DNA of 64,000 nucleotides from Thalassia testudinum (lineage: Eukaryota; Streptophyta; Magnoliopsida; Alismatales; Hydrocharitaceae). The notes beneath the pieces were generated by a model. That model did not search any database. It was not told the DNA's origin and saw nothing but the letters and a program-made list of their open reading frames with translations. Shown here piece by piece: positions 32,503 to 44,600 of the stretch. The stretch's first letter is position 1; the number at the start of each line of letters is the position of its first letter. Where the stretch lies: positions 46,810,001-46,874,000 of the forward strand of contig JAZHRO010000039.1 in assembly GCA_037157565.1 (NCBI GenBank), given 5' to 3'. Made by a program: the position numbers and the translations under genes.

Positions 32503-35137
32503 CCACTCTCTCCATCTCCACCGACCACCACCTTCATCCTTCCCTCCAACCAGTCGCCACCTTCCTTCCAGCCACCAGTGCGGCGTGTGGTAGGGAAGAA
32601 GAGAGAGAGAGGGATGAGATGCGGAGGAGGAGAGAGGAGCTTGGAGGAGGAGGAGAGGGGAGCTCGAAAGGAGGAGCTTGTGCGTGAGGAGGGGAGCTCG
32701 TGAAGGTCAGCTTCGCAGCCTCCTGAAGCTGCCGGCATAGCAGCTGCGGGCGATGCGGAGGGGTTCCGCGCGGAGAAGAAAGCTCGCGAAAGTTCTGAGT
32801 ACTGGATATTTTTCAGTATCAGACGTCTGGAATAGCAGAAGGATGTCTGGAGTTGAAGCCGGACGTCTGAAAGCACTCACAGTGCTAAGGTACGTGCTTT
32901 TGTGCGATTTATGGCCATGCAGGCCTCACCGCAAAGATTTGTCCAGCCATTTTGAGGTCTGCACGGACGTACGTAGGGAGTAGGGTGTTGGAAAGGCACG
33001 GGGTGTGCCCTTTGAGGTGCTTTTAGACGTATGGACATGTCGCCAGACATCTGACCATACCTACACACGACCGGAAGGAGAGTTAGATGTCTGGGACTCA
33101 CCTTAGACGATCGCGGAAGGGTCCGGACGTCCGAGGTAGCTGCAGGAAATCCAGGGTAAGTATTGACGTCTTTTAATACATCTGGGACTAGGCTCAGACG
33201 TCTAATTTTAGACAGTGTGAGTGTTTTTGGCCCGTTTAGGACCCAAACGGAATCGGATTTCCGCAAACGAACTACCGTTGTTTTTCTCTTGAGTTTTTGT
33301 ACGAGTTAGTGTCACATGTATACGATTTTAGACTCGTCTGATGCGGTTGGTTAGTTGTATAGGTCTTCAGCTAGTCAAGTACGCGAGAACCGCGGAGATA
33401 ACGGGATCTGCGATCCGAGTCCTCATTTCTCCTGTGTTTGTCGGTAGAGTGGTTTACATTAATATTAAGATTTGAATAAATGAACTGCATGTTTAAAATA
33501 ACTTGAATGAACCCTAGGGCAGGAACAGATGAATGCGGTTTGAGCTATACTGTATACTTGAGATACATGTAGAACCCTAGGATGAGAATGAACCCTAGGG
33601 CAGGAACAAGTGAGTATGATTAAGCCACATTGTTTACTTGAGATGCGTGTACAACTTTAAATGCTAGCAAATGTATTGGTTATTTTAATGTAACGCCTTG
33701 TCAGTTGGAAAATCACGAGTTGCCTGTTTTAAAAATGGAACCGGTAATGTAAATAGAGAAATCTGAAAAATTGGAATATGAAACGAAAGAAATATTAGCA
33801 TGAACCCTACGGAGAATTAGGAGAGTTCCTATAAATGGGAAGTGAGCTGGCCCTTGTGTACGCGGTACTAAGGAGAGCCACTGTCCGTTTTGTGTAGAGG
33901 GGTACTAGTCGCCCGTTGGATTGAGCCCCGAGGTCAGGCCTAGACACTCTACACTAACTTTGTTTGGCCCTCGTGTACGTGGTATCGAGGTGAGCTACTT
34001 AGTGTAGGGAAGGAGCTAGCCGCCCAAGGGGCTTGGGGTTAGGACTAGCCACCCTATACCGACTCTTGTTAGGCCCACTGGGTAAACCGGGATAGTCGAA
34101 CGAGGGTACGCGGACTGTGGAGGGGCGAGACCCCTGTTCTGAAAGGGCAAGGCTTTGTATTGTTCCGTGTTGTACTTTTAGGCGTACCTGTTAGCGGAAA
34201 CGATTGACCGCTTGTCAGTGCGGGATAGCTACCCATGCATTTATCACGTGTGCCGTAGTAACCACTACGTTGCGACCATGACCTCAAGGTGGTTGATTGG
34301 GTGTAGGCCTATCATGGGGGACTCTCCCGGCCAGGAGAACATCAGGTGTATCTCCTACATTATGGAAAAGACTGCAATCAAGATCGTTCCCGTGAGAAAC
34401 ATGCCAGATTGAGAAATGATTTAAGTGAATAAAGGAACAACAAATTAGAAGTACTTGGTTGAATTAAATGAAAATGGATAATTACTTAATTGCATTGCTT
34501 GTCTTAATTACATGTAATTGGCTAAATTACCACTCTACTCAGCGTTCGCTGACTCCGAAAATTTTATAACCTTGTTTAGGTCAGGGAGTTGAGCAGCAAG
34601 CACCACCGGCTGCAGAGGAAGCTGGGCCCAGTCGAGCCCAGCCTTAGCTACGTTTTCTTACTGTTATCCTAGCTTGTTGTAGTAGTGAGTATTTTGTTCT
34701 ATGTAATACTATTTCAGTTACTTTTTCGCTGTACTTTTCTCTGTTGTAGTTGTGATGGCCTGCAATACTGATAAACTTTTCGCTCTATTTCTTTTACTAT
34801 CTCTTGTTTTCTTACTGCTTAGTTATATTGCATGTGTGGATATGAATTATTTCCTGCTTTTGGTTATTTCTCGTTAGACAACTAGGTCTTAGGATTAGTT
34901 GAGGCAGGCCGATCTCAGGTCCTGTAAGGATCTGGGATTGGGTCGTAACAAGATGGTATCAGAGCAAGGTTATCCCGAAAAATGAACCAAATGGTTTGAG
35001 AACTGGCCACCCACATGCATGTAACTAGGATAGCTATCACAACGTATCGCTTTGATCTTCGCTTTGAGTCTTATCTATTTATGTAATCTATTACCATTGA
35101 CGGTTCCTGCTCTTTTTCATATGTCTCATTGTAGGAG

Positions 35138-36232
35138 ATGCCTCGTCGGAGAGTTCCCGAGGCAGGTCGTGGACGTCGTCGTGGGTAGGGTTGAAGGGGC
35201 TAATGTGCCGGACCTGAGGCACCAGCCGACCCACCTCTCCTTCTGGGCATTCAGGCCCAGGATCTCGCTCAGATGATCCGCGATATCGTATGGGAGGAGC
35301 TCTAGTAGCCTTGGCCACCCCTCCCTGAGGACGTGGTGGGAGAGTCCTCCTTGGGACAGGGGAACCATCGCAGCGTCGTACGAGCTGGAGGGAGAGGGGG
35401 TGATCCTCCACCACCCCCACCACCCTCAGACACTTCTGAGCACGAGCCCTCCTTACCTAAAGGCGTACCTGTTCCCTCGTTGCAGCTCCACCACGAACAT
35501 TTCGGCTAGTTCCGGAAGCTGAAGACCCCCTTTTTCAAGGAGAATAAGAGCCCGTCTGAGGCAGAGGACTGGCTGGAGGAGATAGAGAAGGTGTTTGACA
35601 CCCTCTGCCCTCCTGCAGAGTACCGCGTGGCCTGTGCCACGTACCAACTGGAGAGCGCAGCCCATAGGTGGTGGAGGGCAGTCAGAGGCCAGGAAGGGAG
35701 AAAGCCGACGTGGGATCAGTTCGTGGCTCTCTTCTGCGATCAGTACTTCCTACAGACTTGGCAGGACCAGAGGAGGCGGGAGTTCCACACTCCCTGTCAG
35801 GGGGCGATGACAGTTAGCGCATACCGCACGCGTTTCTTGGAGCTGTCACGCTTCGCCCCGACAGTTGCATTTACTGAGGAGGAGCACATGTGGAGGTTTA
35901 TTGAGGGGCTTCGACTTGCGATTTGGGGGTATGTGAAACCCCTGAGGTTACCCACTTTCTCTCGTGTGGTTGAGGCGGCCATGACTTATGAGGAGACCAA
36001 CCCGGCCGTGCGAGACACTGACGGCGGACGGAAGAGGCCCTACCAGCCAGAGTACTCACAGGGCCATTGGGAGAGGAGGCACACGGTGGTCGCAGGAGAG
36101 CAGTCTCGTTCTGTGGAGCCACTAGTGGCCTTTAGGAGCCCCAGATAGGGACTAGCTGCTAGCACCAGACCCCCGCCCAGTCATTAGTAGAGACCGACTG
36201 AGGGAGGAGGCCGTGTTCCTCTCTGGTACCTG
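35138..36232 (+). pseudogene. Gag of Gypsy A, truncated
   Basis: It starts ATGCCTCGTCGG, 172 bp after the primer-binding site, and keeps one frame through 36148 but with several stops before 35520. The part 35591-36148 is a readable retrotransposon gag domain: [47 protein letters not shown] and LRLAIWGYV. The sequence then breaks off inside the CCHC knuckle region at 36232, where the B element LTR begins. The homologous minus-strand gag in element C continues through the knuckle. Confidence 0.85.
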
Positions 36233-36856
36233 TGTTACGACCCGGTTCCCGAATCCCTACAGGACCCGAGACCGGCTCGACATGACTAATCCCAAGATCC
36301 AGTCGTCCAACAAGAAAGTAACCAAAAAGCAAGAAAGTAAACCACATTCACTATGCTAAGCAACTAACAGTAAAAAGGTACAGCAGTAAAGAAGTAAAAA
36401 CTATTACAGTACATATCACCACCACAATAGTAGAAAAGTAACAAGATACAGGAACATAAAGTACAGAACGTAAAAGTACAGAACATAAAGGTACAAGAGT
36501 CTAACTCACAACTACAAAAGGAGTACAACAAAAGAAGCTACTGCTATTGGGCTCTACTGGGCCTAGCACCCTCTGCAGCCGTAAATTTAGGCTGCTCAAC
36601 ACTTGGACCTGAAAATGGTTATGAGTACAAAAAGTCAGCAAATGTTTAGTAGAGTGGCAACCAACTAACTAAAGCAGTAAGCTAAAAGGTAAACTAGCTA
36701 TTCCAATTTCTTTAATTTACAGGTTATTCCTTTTTCACCCATTGGTTTATATATTTCCAAATCTCTTTCTTGATCTCGAATGCTCCTCGTGGGAACGATC
36801 TTGATTGCAAGATTTTCCGAAGAGTAGAAGGCGCACGTGGTGCTCTCCTGGCTGGG
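36233..36856 (-). repeat. Part of Gypsy B 3' LTR left of element C
   Basis: The LTR terminus TGTTACGACCCGGTTCC is followed by 600 bp of LTR ending GTGCTCTCCTGGCTGGG. The continuation (GGGAGAGTCCCCCGTGG) is found at 46813 after element C. An uninterrupted relative of the junction occurs at 62213-62240. Confidence 0.85.
36852..36856. repeat. Target-site duplication of Gypsy C (left), CTGGG
   Basis: It pairs with CCGGG at 46811-46815, with one C/T difference. The related uninterrupted LTR reads CCGGG at the matching place (62220 region), so the left copy has mutated. Confidence 0.75.
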
Positions 36857-39599
36857 TGTTACGACCCGGTTCCTGAATCCCTACAGGACACAAGATCGGA
36901 CCAACTTGACTGATCCCAAGACTCAGTCGTCCAACGAGGAAGTAACCAAAAAGCAATAAAATAAATCACATTTACCATGCAAGCAACTAACAGTAACAAA
37001 GGTACAGCAGTAACGAAGTAAATTACTACAGTACACACCACCACAACAGTAGAAAAATTTAAACAGGTACAAGAATACAAAGTTTACAATGAACGAGTAC
37101 AGAAGTGTAACAACTACTTACTACAACAAGAACGGAGTACAACAGAAAACTACCACTACTGAACTCTACTGGGCCCAACACCCTTTGCAGCCGTAGGCTC
37201 TAGCTGCTCAACACCTGGACCTGAAAAAGGTTACGCGTACAAAACGTCAACGAACGTTGAGTAGAGTGGCTACCAGCTAACTAAACAGTAAAGGTGGATA
37301 TGTTGCTGTTGTTTTTCAATTTCTTTCTTTAATTAGTTATTCTTTCTTTCATCACTTGGTTTATTTATCAGGTCCTTTTCTCGATCTTGAATGTTCCTCA
37401 TGGGAAGCAGTCTTTTCCGAAGAGTAGAAGTAGCACGTGGTGCTCTCCTGGTAGGAAGAGTTCCCTGTGGTGGTCCTACACTCAGTCAACCACCCCAAGG
37501 TCACTGACAGACGTAACGGTGACTACAGCACGCGCGATAAACGTATGGGTAGCTACCCTGCACTAGCACGCGATTAGTCGTTTCCGTTAACGGGTGCGCC
37601 CAAAGCACAGCACAGAACCAATATAGGGCATAGCCCTTTCAGTAACAGGGGCCTAGCCCCTAAGAACCAAACAGGGGTCTCGCCTCTCCACAGTCCGCGC
37701 ATGCTCGCTTGACTACCCTGGTTTGCCCAGTGGGCCTAACAAGTCGGTGTAAGGCGGCTAGCTGAACCCCGGGCCCCGTGAGGTGGCTAACTCTCTCCCT
37801 ACACTAGTAGCTCTCCTCGGTACTGTGTACGCAAGGGCTAGAAAGTCGGTACAAAGTGGCCAATCCTAACCCTGGGTCCCAACGCTAGGGCGGCTAGCTT
37901 CGCTCTACACTAAGCAGGGGGACAGTCGCTCTCCTTGGTACTCCGTACTCAAGGGCCAGCTCACTTCCCCATTCACATTTCCAGTTCCATTCCATTTATT
38001 TCCAAGAGCTCTACTCCTAATTCCCCGTAGGGTTCCTGCTTGTGTTTCTCAGGCCAAGCCATACTAGATTTCATCATTTCAATTTCCATTTCTCAGGTTC
38101 TACACATGTAGCATGCAACTTTACTATCCACATTCCAGGTTTATTCGCAGGTAGCTCGTGTTTCCAACATTCAATCTTCCATTTCCAATTCATATACAGG
38201 CAGCTCGTATTTAATTGTAAACAATAGGAATTTACATGCAACAGTTGCTAACAACAGTACTTTACATTTCACAGGCAGCTGTTATTTATATACAGGCAGT
38301 TGTTATTATTCCATTTACTCATCCAAGACTGCAATTCATACATTCTGTACAGCTATTCCAGTGTTTCTAGTCCTAGGATTCATGCAATACCCCAAGATCT
38401 AACATTCATTCCAAATATGCATTCATGTTGGTAATTAAACTAGGGGAAGCCACTCTACCAGTAAACCCAGAAGTAATGGGGGCTTGATCGGCAGTCCACG
38501 TGCCTCAGCAAACCCCAAATCTGCAACGGAATGAGGTCTTATCACAAGGATCAATCACAAGAAACCACTCAGAACAGGATAAAAAGTATTCCAACAAGTA
38601 GAGGAACTTAAACAGAGAACAACGGAATCTTAATTGAGAAAATCAAACCTTAAATGGACCCTAAACAGGTCAAAACAGTAACTCTGATTCATATCAGACG
38701 TCTGGAACACCTTCCAGACGTCTTAAAAAGTCCAGAACCATACCTCAACTCTGCGCTACTCCTCAGACGTCCAGGGACTCTGCTGAACCGTCTGGACCTA
38801 TTCCAGATGTCCGACCACCTCTCCGGACATTTGGTGACGCTTCTCTCCATTGGGTGCCTCGCCCAGACATCTGAACTGCGTGGGAGGGCGTGTCCCACGC
38901 CTTCCCGAAGCAAATCATGCACGCGCGATGCAAATCTCCTCAATATGGCACGGAACATTGCCTCGGCGGAATGGCCTGCATGGCCGTATCCGCAATGGGA
39001 GGTGTAGGTCGCGGGATTTACCTCTCAGTCGTCTGGAGCCTCTTCTAGACGTCGTCTACATTGTTTGGATGTAGATCCAGACGTCTGATTCTGGGAAAAT
39101 CCCAGAACCAGATACTGCCTTCGCCTTTTCGCGCCCGTTCGACCGCTGCTCTGGCTGCAGCAGGGTCGGGGAGGACCTCCCTGATGCACCCCTTCGCCTT
39201 GTACACGCCTGACTGGTCGTGAGCTCTCCGGCGAACTCCTTTACGAGCTCGCGCGCTCTCATCTCTTCCCCTCGCTGCTCCTCTCCTCCCATGCTGCTCA
39301 CGCTAGCTCCTCGCTGCTCGCTGCCTGCTGCTCTCGCTCTCGCTGGGGAAGAAGAAGGGTGGCTGAAAGTGAGGTGAATGAGGGAGAGGAGGGGGTTTAA
39401 GTAGGCGTGGGGTTAGGGTTTCATTGGCGAGAGGAGAGAGAAGAAAATGCAGCTGTGTATTGTCTGCGCGCAGCATGTGCGCATACGTAGGGATGTACAC
39501 AAAAGGAATTTGATTTCTAGACGTCTAGGAAGGTGCCCAGACGTCTGACTCAAGTCCCAGACGTCTTAAAGTGTTTTAACAGCACAGGTTTAAATAACA
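36857..39599 (-). repeat. 3' LTR of Gypsy C (2.74 kb)
   Basis: It runs from TGTTACGACC to AAATAACA. It contains the 28-bp AGACGTCT inverted repeat at 38696-38723 and further palindromes to about 39570. This copy has the 524 bp (37865-38388) missing from the other LTR. Confidence 0.88.
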
Positions 39600-39659
39600 T
39601 AATAAACTGAAAGGAAGTTTCATCCCCGAAACTTGCGCTAGCTAGGGTGTGGAAAAAAA

Positions 39660-40223
39660 GCAATATACGCATAACGAACTCAAAGATGACCGAAGCCGAT
39701 CTGAAAAGACGTACCCTTAAAGAGCTCGGGGAACCGCTCTCTCATCGCCGCCTCAGGCTCCCTGGTAGCCTCCTCGTACCGCTGGCTCCTTCACAAAACC
39801 TTCACCAGGGGTACCTACTTCCATCTCAAACTCCAGACGGCTCTATCTAGTATTTTGCACTGGCCGCTCGGGGTAGGTTAGGTTGTCACCCACCTTGACG
39901 CTCTCGTGGCTCAAAACGTGACTGGGTTCGGCGACGTACTTCCTGAAGTTGGACATGTGGAACACGCCGTGCACTCTAGAAAGCTGGGGAGGAAGGGCAA
40001 GCCTGTAAGCAACGGGTCCAACCCGCTCCAAGACCTGAAAGGGTCCTACAGACCTCGATGCAAGCTTCCCTTTCACCCTAAAATGCTGCAGGCCCTTCAT
40101 GGGCGAAATGCGAAGGAAAACGTGATCCCTAACCTCAAACTGCACCTCTCTGCGTTTCCGATCTGCATAGCTCTTCTGCCTACTCATGATAGTGCGGAGT
40201 CGCCTATGAATCTGCTCGATCAC
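39660..40223 (-). pseudogene. Gypsy C integrase C-terminal region with possible chromodomain remnant
   Basis: The frame 40223-39843 reads the plant Gypsy integrase C-terminal block: EQIHRRLRT, KSYADRKRREVQFEV, GPFQVLERVGPVAYRLALP and HGVFHMSNFRKYV. In Del/Tekay elements a chromodomain follows HVSxLRKYV. Here the next 180 bp are frame-broken, so a chromodomain is possible but not demonstrated. Confidence 0.82.
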
Positions 40224-40770
40224 TTCCTGACTCTACCGGATCAGCCTAGGGCCAAGCTCTCACTTGGTCCCCACCTCAACCCAACTCAAGGGTGCAGTAC
40301 ACCTCTGTCCATACAGAGCCTCGTAGGGTGTCATGCTGATGTTCGAGTGATAGCTGTTATTATATGCAAACTCCACCAGGGGCAAGTGCTCCTCCCAAGA
40401 GCCCCTCGAGTCCAGTACATAGGCACGTAAAAGGTCCTCAAGCGTCTGTATCGTGCGCTCTGACTGTCCGTCCGTCTGAGGGTGGTATGATGTACTGAAC
40501 CTCAACTGTGTCCCCAAGGCCTGCTGAAACTCAGCCCAAAATTGGGACGTAAAGCGGGTATCCCAATTGAATACAGTCTCCTACGGAACACCGTGCAGAC
40601 GTACCACGTCGCGGATATACCTCTCTGCCAACTGTGCTGATCCCAAAGTGACTCGGATCGGCAAGAAACGTGCTGTCTTCGTCAATCTGTCTACGATCAC
40701 CCAGACTGCGTCATGTCCTTGCTGGGTGACAGGCAAGCCAACCACCAAGTCCATGGTGATGCTCTCCCAC
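40224..40770 (-). pseudogene. Gypsy C integrase core
   Basis: Readable parts are VGLPVTQQGHDAVWVIVDRL (about 40680-40740, other frame), and FSTSYHPQTDGQSERTIQ and EFAYNNSYHSNI in frame 40517-40260. The catalytic Glu in GQSERT is present. An in-frame TAG interrupts the core near 40579-40581. The core catalyses strand transfer into target DNA. Confidence 0.82.
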
Positions 40771-40772
40771 TT

Positions 40773-41573
40773 TCACTCTGGCAGTGGAAGTGGTTTTAAC
40801 GGCCCTGCAGGCCTCTGATGCTCGGCCTTCACCTGCTGGCACACTAAACATTGCTGTACGAATTCACCTACATCCCGCTTCATTCCCCTCCACCAAAATT
40901 CGCATCTCAAATCATGATACATCTTTGTGTTCCCGGGATGCATGGTGAACCTGGAACTGTGTGCCTCAGTCAGGAGCTCTCTCAACAGCTCCTCGTCCCT
41001 GGGAACGCACAAACGCCCCCTCATGCGCAGCATCTCGTCTGTAAAGGAGAAGTCTCCAGGGTCCCCTGACAGTACTTTGTCACGTAACGACTGCAGGTAC
41101 AGATCAGCCATCTGTCGTATGATGATGCGGTCTATCAGCTCTGGCCTCGTCTGTCGTATCAGATTCACTGCCCCACAACGCCCCTGTAACTTTTGGGGTC
41201 GCCAACTGCCCATCTCCTCCATGAGTCTCCAACACTGTGCCTGTAAATTGGCCAAGTGGGCAGGCACCTTCCGGCCCAAGGAGTCAGCCACCACGTTGGC
41301 CTTCCCCGGATGGTAGGAAATGCTGTAGTCATAGTCCTTCAGGAGCTCTAACCAACGTCTCTGTCTCATGTTGAGCTCTTTCTGATCAAACAAGTATCTG
41401 AGGCTCTTATGATCTGTGAAAATATCAAAAGTCTCACCATACAAGTAGTGCCTCCAAGTCTTTAGTGCGAAGACGATAGCTACCAGTTCTAGGTCGTGGG
41501 TAGGGTAGCTATGCTCATGGGGCTTCAGTTGCCGCGAAGCGTAAGCGACAACGTGACCCCTCTGCATGAGCAC
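40773..41573 (-). pseudogene. Gypsy C RNase H and integrase zinc-binding domain
   Basis: This 267-codon open frame begins inside RNase H ([18 protein letters not shown], then [21 protein letters not shown]). After a linker it has the H2C2 integrase zinc domain ([17 protein letters not shown] … [12 protein letters not shown]). It is one of the longest intact parts of the element. Upstream RNase H residues are in the shifted frame 41740-41525. Confidence 0.87.
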
Positions 41574-41986
41574 CCCCCTAACCCTTGCAAAGAGGCGTTC
41601 GTGTACACAACGAACCCGCCACTACTGTCTGGGATGGTGAGCATGGGTGTCGAAGTTAGCCTCTCCTTTAGCTCCTGAAAACACGCCTCACAAGCGTCTG
41701 TCCAAGAAAAGGGTACGTCCTTTCGGGTCAGCTGTGTCATAGGATGTGCAATCTACGAGAAACCTCTGATAAACCGCCTGTAGTAGCTTGCCTGTCCCAA
41801 GAAACTGCGGATCTCTATCACTGTACGCGGTCTCTCCCACCTGAGCACTGCCTCAACCTTGGCTGGGTCCACAGCCAAGCCATCCCTGGAGATCACGTGA
41901 CCCAAGAAGGTCACCTCCCTCAACCAAAACTCGCACTTGCTGTATTTGGTGTACAGCCTACGTCGTCTCAATGTATCCAAAACCAT
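41525..41986 (-). pseudogene. Gypsy C RT connection and start of RNase H
   Basis: Frames 41986-41753 ([37 protein letters not shown]) and 41740-41525 (FSWTDACEACFQELKERL, then TNASLQGLG) continue from the RT of 42011. Stops or shifts near 42010, 41750 and 41560 separate the pieces. Confidence 0.85.
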
Positions 41987-42010
41987 CCGTAAGTGCTGTC
42001 CGTGCCGCGC

Positions 42011-43639
42011 CTAATCTCGTGAGTAGATGAGCACATCATCAATAAATATCACCACGAACTGATCCAGATATGGTCTGAACACCCGGTTCATCAAATCCAT
42101 GAAGGCAGCGGGAGCGTTGGTCAGCCCAAATGGCATGACCAAAAACTCGCAGTGTCCGTACCGGGTGCGGAAAGCTATCTTGGAGACATCGGTCTCCTTG
42201 ATCCTCAACTGGTGGTAGACAGACCTCAAGTCTATCTTGGAGAATACCGTGGCACCTCGCAACTGGTTAAACAAGTCGTCAATCATTGGCAGCGGATACC
42301 TGTTCTTGATGGTGACCCTATTCAGTTGTCTGTAGTCTACACAAAGGCATAGGGTACCATCCTTCGTCTTCACAAATAATACTAAGGCTCCCCACGGAGA
42401 CGCACTGGGCCTCACAAAGCCCTTCTCCAGAAGGTCCTGCAACTGGGACTTGAGCTCTCGTAGCTCAAGTGGTGCCATCCTGTAAGGCGCTGTAGAAATG
42501 GGGTTGGTCCCCGGTACCAGTGAGATCTCAAACTCGATCTCACGCTTGGACGGTAGTCCTGGCAATTCATCTGGGAACACGTCAGGGTACTCTCTGATCA
42601 CCGGGATACTCTGAAAGTCTGCCACATGGCTGGGCTCCGTCACCACACAAGCCGGGAAACCCTTACACCCCTGGCCAAAAAGTCTCGCCGCCTGAAGTGA
42701 AGAAATGCACCTGAAGCCTCCGTCCACTGGCTGTCCGTGAAACTTGAAAGAAGGCAACTCCGATATGGAGAAGACGATCTTCCTCTCAAAATAGTCCACC
42801 AAGGTGTGGTAAGCGGACAACCAGTCCATCCCCAGAATCACGCCAAAGTCCTCCATCTGTATCACAATCAGATCAGCGGGAAGGCTGTGTCCCCCAACAC
42901 TGACCTCACAACCCGTGTAAACCTCCTCAGTTACAAACAGTTGACCACCTGGACATCTGATTACAAACGAATCCTCTAACAACACACAGTCCTGTCCCAA
43001 ACTAACAGCAAAACTGGCAGCGACAAACGAGTGCGTGGAGCCGGAATCGAAAAGCGTGTAAACTAGTCTGCCGGAAACTGAAACCATACCTGCCACCATT
43101 GAACATGAAGCTCTGGCGTCTCTGTGTGTCAAGGCGTTGATACGCCCCTTAGCCCTAGGTGCGGACGAAGCTGCCACACTCTGCATTGGATAGGTAGCCA
43201 CTGGCCGGTACCCTCCTCGCGATTGCTGTCCTCCCCCACGCGCTTGGGAACCTTGACGTCCTGCTCGTCCTCCAGTGCTCGACGTGGGGAGCATCTGCTG
43301 ACCTCCAACCCTAGACGGGTAGTCCCTCCTGATGTGGCTCTGCTGGCCACACTGGTAGCAAAGGGAAACTCGACTCCCGCCCTCAGTAGGTCTCTGTTGA
43401 CGGTTGGGCGGGGGTCTGGTGCTGGCAGCTGGCCCCTGTCGAGGGCCCCCAAAGGCCACTGATGGCCCTGCAAAGCGTGACGGCTCTCCTGCGGGCGTCA
43501 CGTGCCTCCTCTCCCGCCAGCCCTGTGAGTAGTCTGGCTGGTAGGGCCTCTTCCGTCTGCTGTAAGTGTCACGTGCGGATGAGTTGGTCTCCTCATATGT
43601 CATAGCCGCCTCCACCACCCTCGAGAACGTAGGCAGCAT
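42011..43639 (-). pseudogene. Gypsy C gag C-terminus, protease and reverse transcriptase
   Basis: A 542-codon open frame, the longest in the window. Residues 94-107 are a CCHC knuckle in which the last Cys is Tyr ([14 protein letters not shown]). The aspartic protease follows with active site FDSGSTHSF (residues about 197-205). The RT covers about residues 385-542: [47 protein letters not shown] and [13 protein letters not shown]. The catalytic [10 protein letters not shown] is intact. A TAG at about 42012 ends the frame inside RT. The knuckle change would weaken RNA packaging. Confidence 0.9.
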
Positions 43640-44416
43640 CAGGGGTTTGACATACCCCTGAATAGCAAGTCGGAGCCCCTTGGTGAACCTCCAAAGGCGC
43701 TCCTCCTCGGGACAACTCCGGGAAACGCGTGCGGTACGCGCTCACGGTCATCGTCCCCTGGCGGAGAGTGTGGAACTCCTGCCTCCTCTGGTCCTGCCAC
43801 GTCTGGGGAAAGTACTGCTCGCAGAAGAGGGTGACAAACTGGTCCCAAGTTGGCTTGGCCCTCTCCTGACCCCTGACTGCCCTCCACCACCTGTGTGCGG
43901 CACTCTCTAACTGGTACGTGAAAAAGGTCACGTGGCACCCCGTAGGGGGCGAAGGGTGTCAAACACCTTTTCGATCTACTCGAGCCAGTCCTTCACCTCG
44001 GTCGGGTCCTCATCCCCCTTGAAGGAGGGGGGCTTCAGCTTTCGAAACTGTTCGAAAAGCTCGTAATGGCGCTGAAGTGGGGAAACTGGTACGCCTCCAG
44101 TCAAGGAGGGCTCGTGCTCGGAAGTGTTACAGGAAGGTTGGGGCGGTAGAGGGCCACCCACTCCCCCACGTCCAGCGCTGTGCCTGTCTCGTGGTCCTAC
44201 AGAGAACTCCCCCTCCACAGCCCCAGGAAGAGGCACCCGTGGGGGCAGGTGGAGCTCCTCTCGTACGATCTCCCGAATCAGCTGGGCGAGGTCCTGGGCC
44301 TAAATGCCCGGAAGTAGTGGCTGGTCCACTGAGGCATTGGGCTCAACGCGTCCGTCCCTCCGACCTCGTCCTCTGCCGCGTCCGTGGCTCGCCTCGCTGA
44401 CCCCACGTCGAGGCAT
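43593..44416 (-). pseudogene. Gypsy C gag N-terminal and capsid region
   Basis: It starts at ATG 44416-44414 (ATGCCTCGACGTGGG), mirroring the gag start of element A. Frame 44236-43976 has HYELFEQFRKLKPPSFKGDEDP and ends at a TAG where A's gag has a Glu codon. Frame 43931-43593 continues with YQLESAAHRWWRAV and TLFCEQYFPQTWQDQRR. At least one frameshift lies between about 43930 and 43970, and another near 43700. Confidence 0.85.
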
Positions 44417-44600
44417 CTCTTATAAGGAGACGCAAACACAGAACAGAAAAGACGTCAATTCCATAGACATTCAACAAAGGACACTCAGGACGGTGTCAAA
44501 AGGTACGTTGTGGTGGTTACTCTAGTCACAAGCACGTGAATCGGTTATTTTCCGGTTAGTTGGTTCACTTCTCGGGACGACTTTGCTCTGATACCATCTT

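Larger units (their letters stand above)
32269..34950 (+). repeat. 5' LTR of Gypsy A (2.68 kb)
   Basis: It runs from TGAAATGATCCG to GGTCGTAACA. It holds AGACGTCT palindrome clusters at about 32285-32365 and 32815-33220, a telo-box plus TATA at 32427-32456, and a purine-rich leader 32580-32710. A splice-donor-like GGGTAAGTAT lies at about 33151. The long 3' part lacks the palindromes. Confidence 0.88.

Noticed and set aside
32445..32876. 143-codon minus frame rich in Ser/Pro/Gly
   Set aside because: It is antisense to the CT/GA-rich LTR leader, contains the C20 and CA runs, and the corresponding frame differs in other LTR copies.
32285..33220. Regularly recurring AGACGTCT words as a CRISPR-like array
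   Set aside because: The words are short, unevenly spaced, lie within LTRs of a plant retrotransposon and have no spacer structure or cas genes.
34954..34965. TGGTATCAGAGC as part of a tRNA gene
   Set aside because: It is the complement of a tRNA 3' end next to an LTR, i.e. a primer-binding site. No cloverleaf is present.
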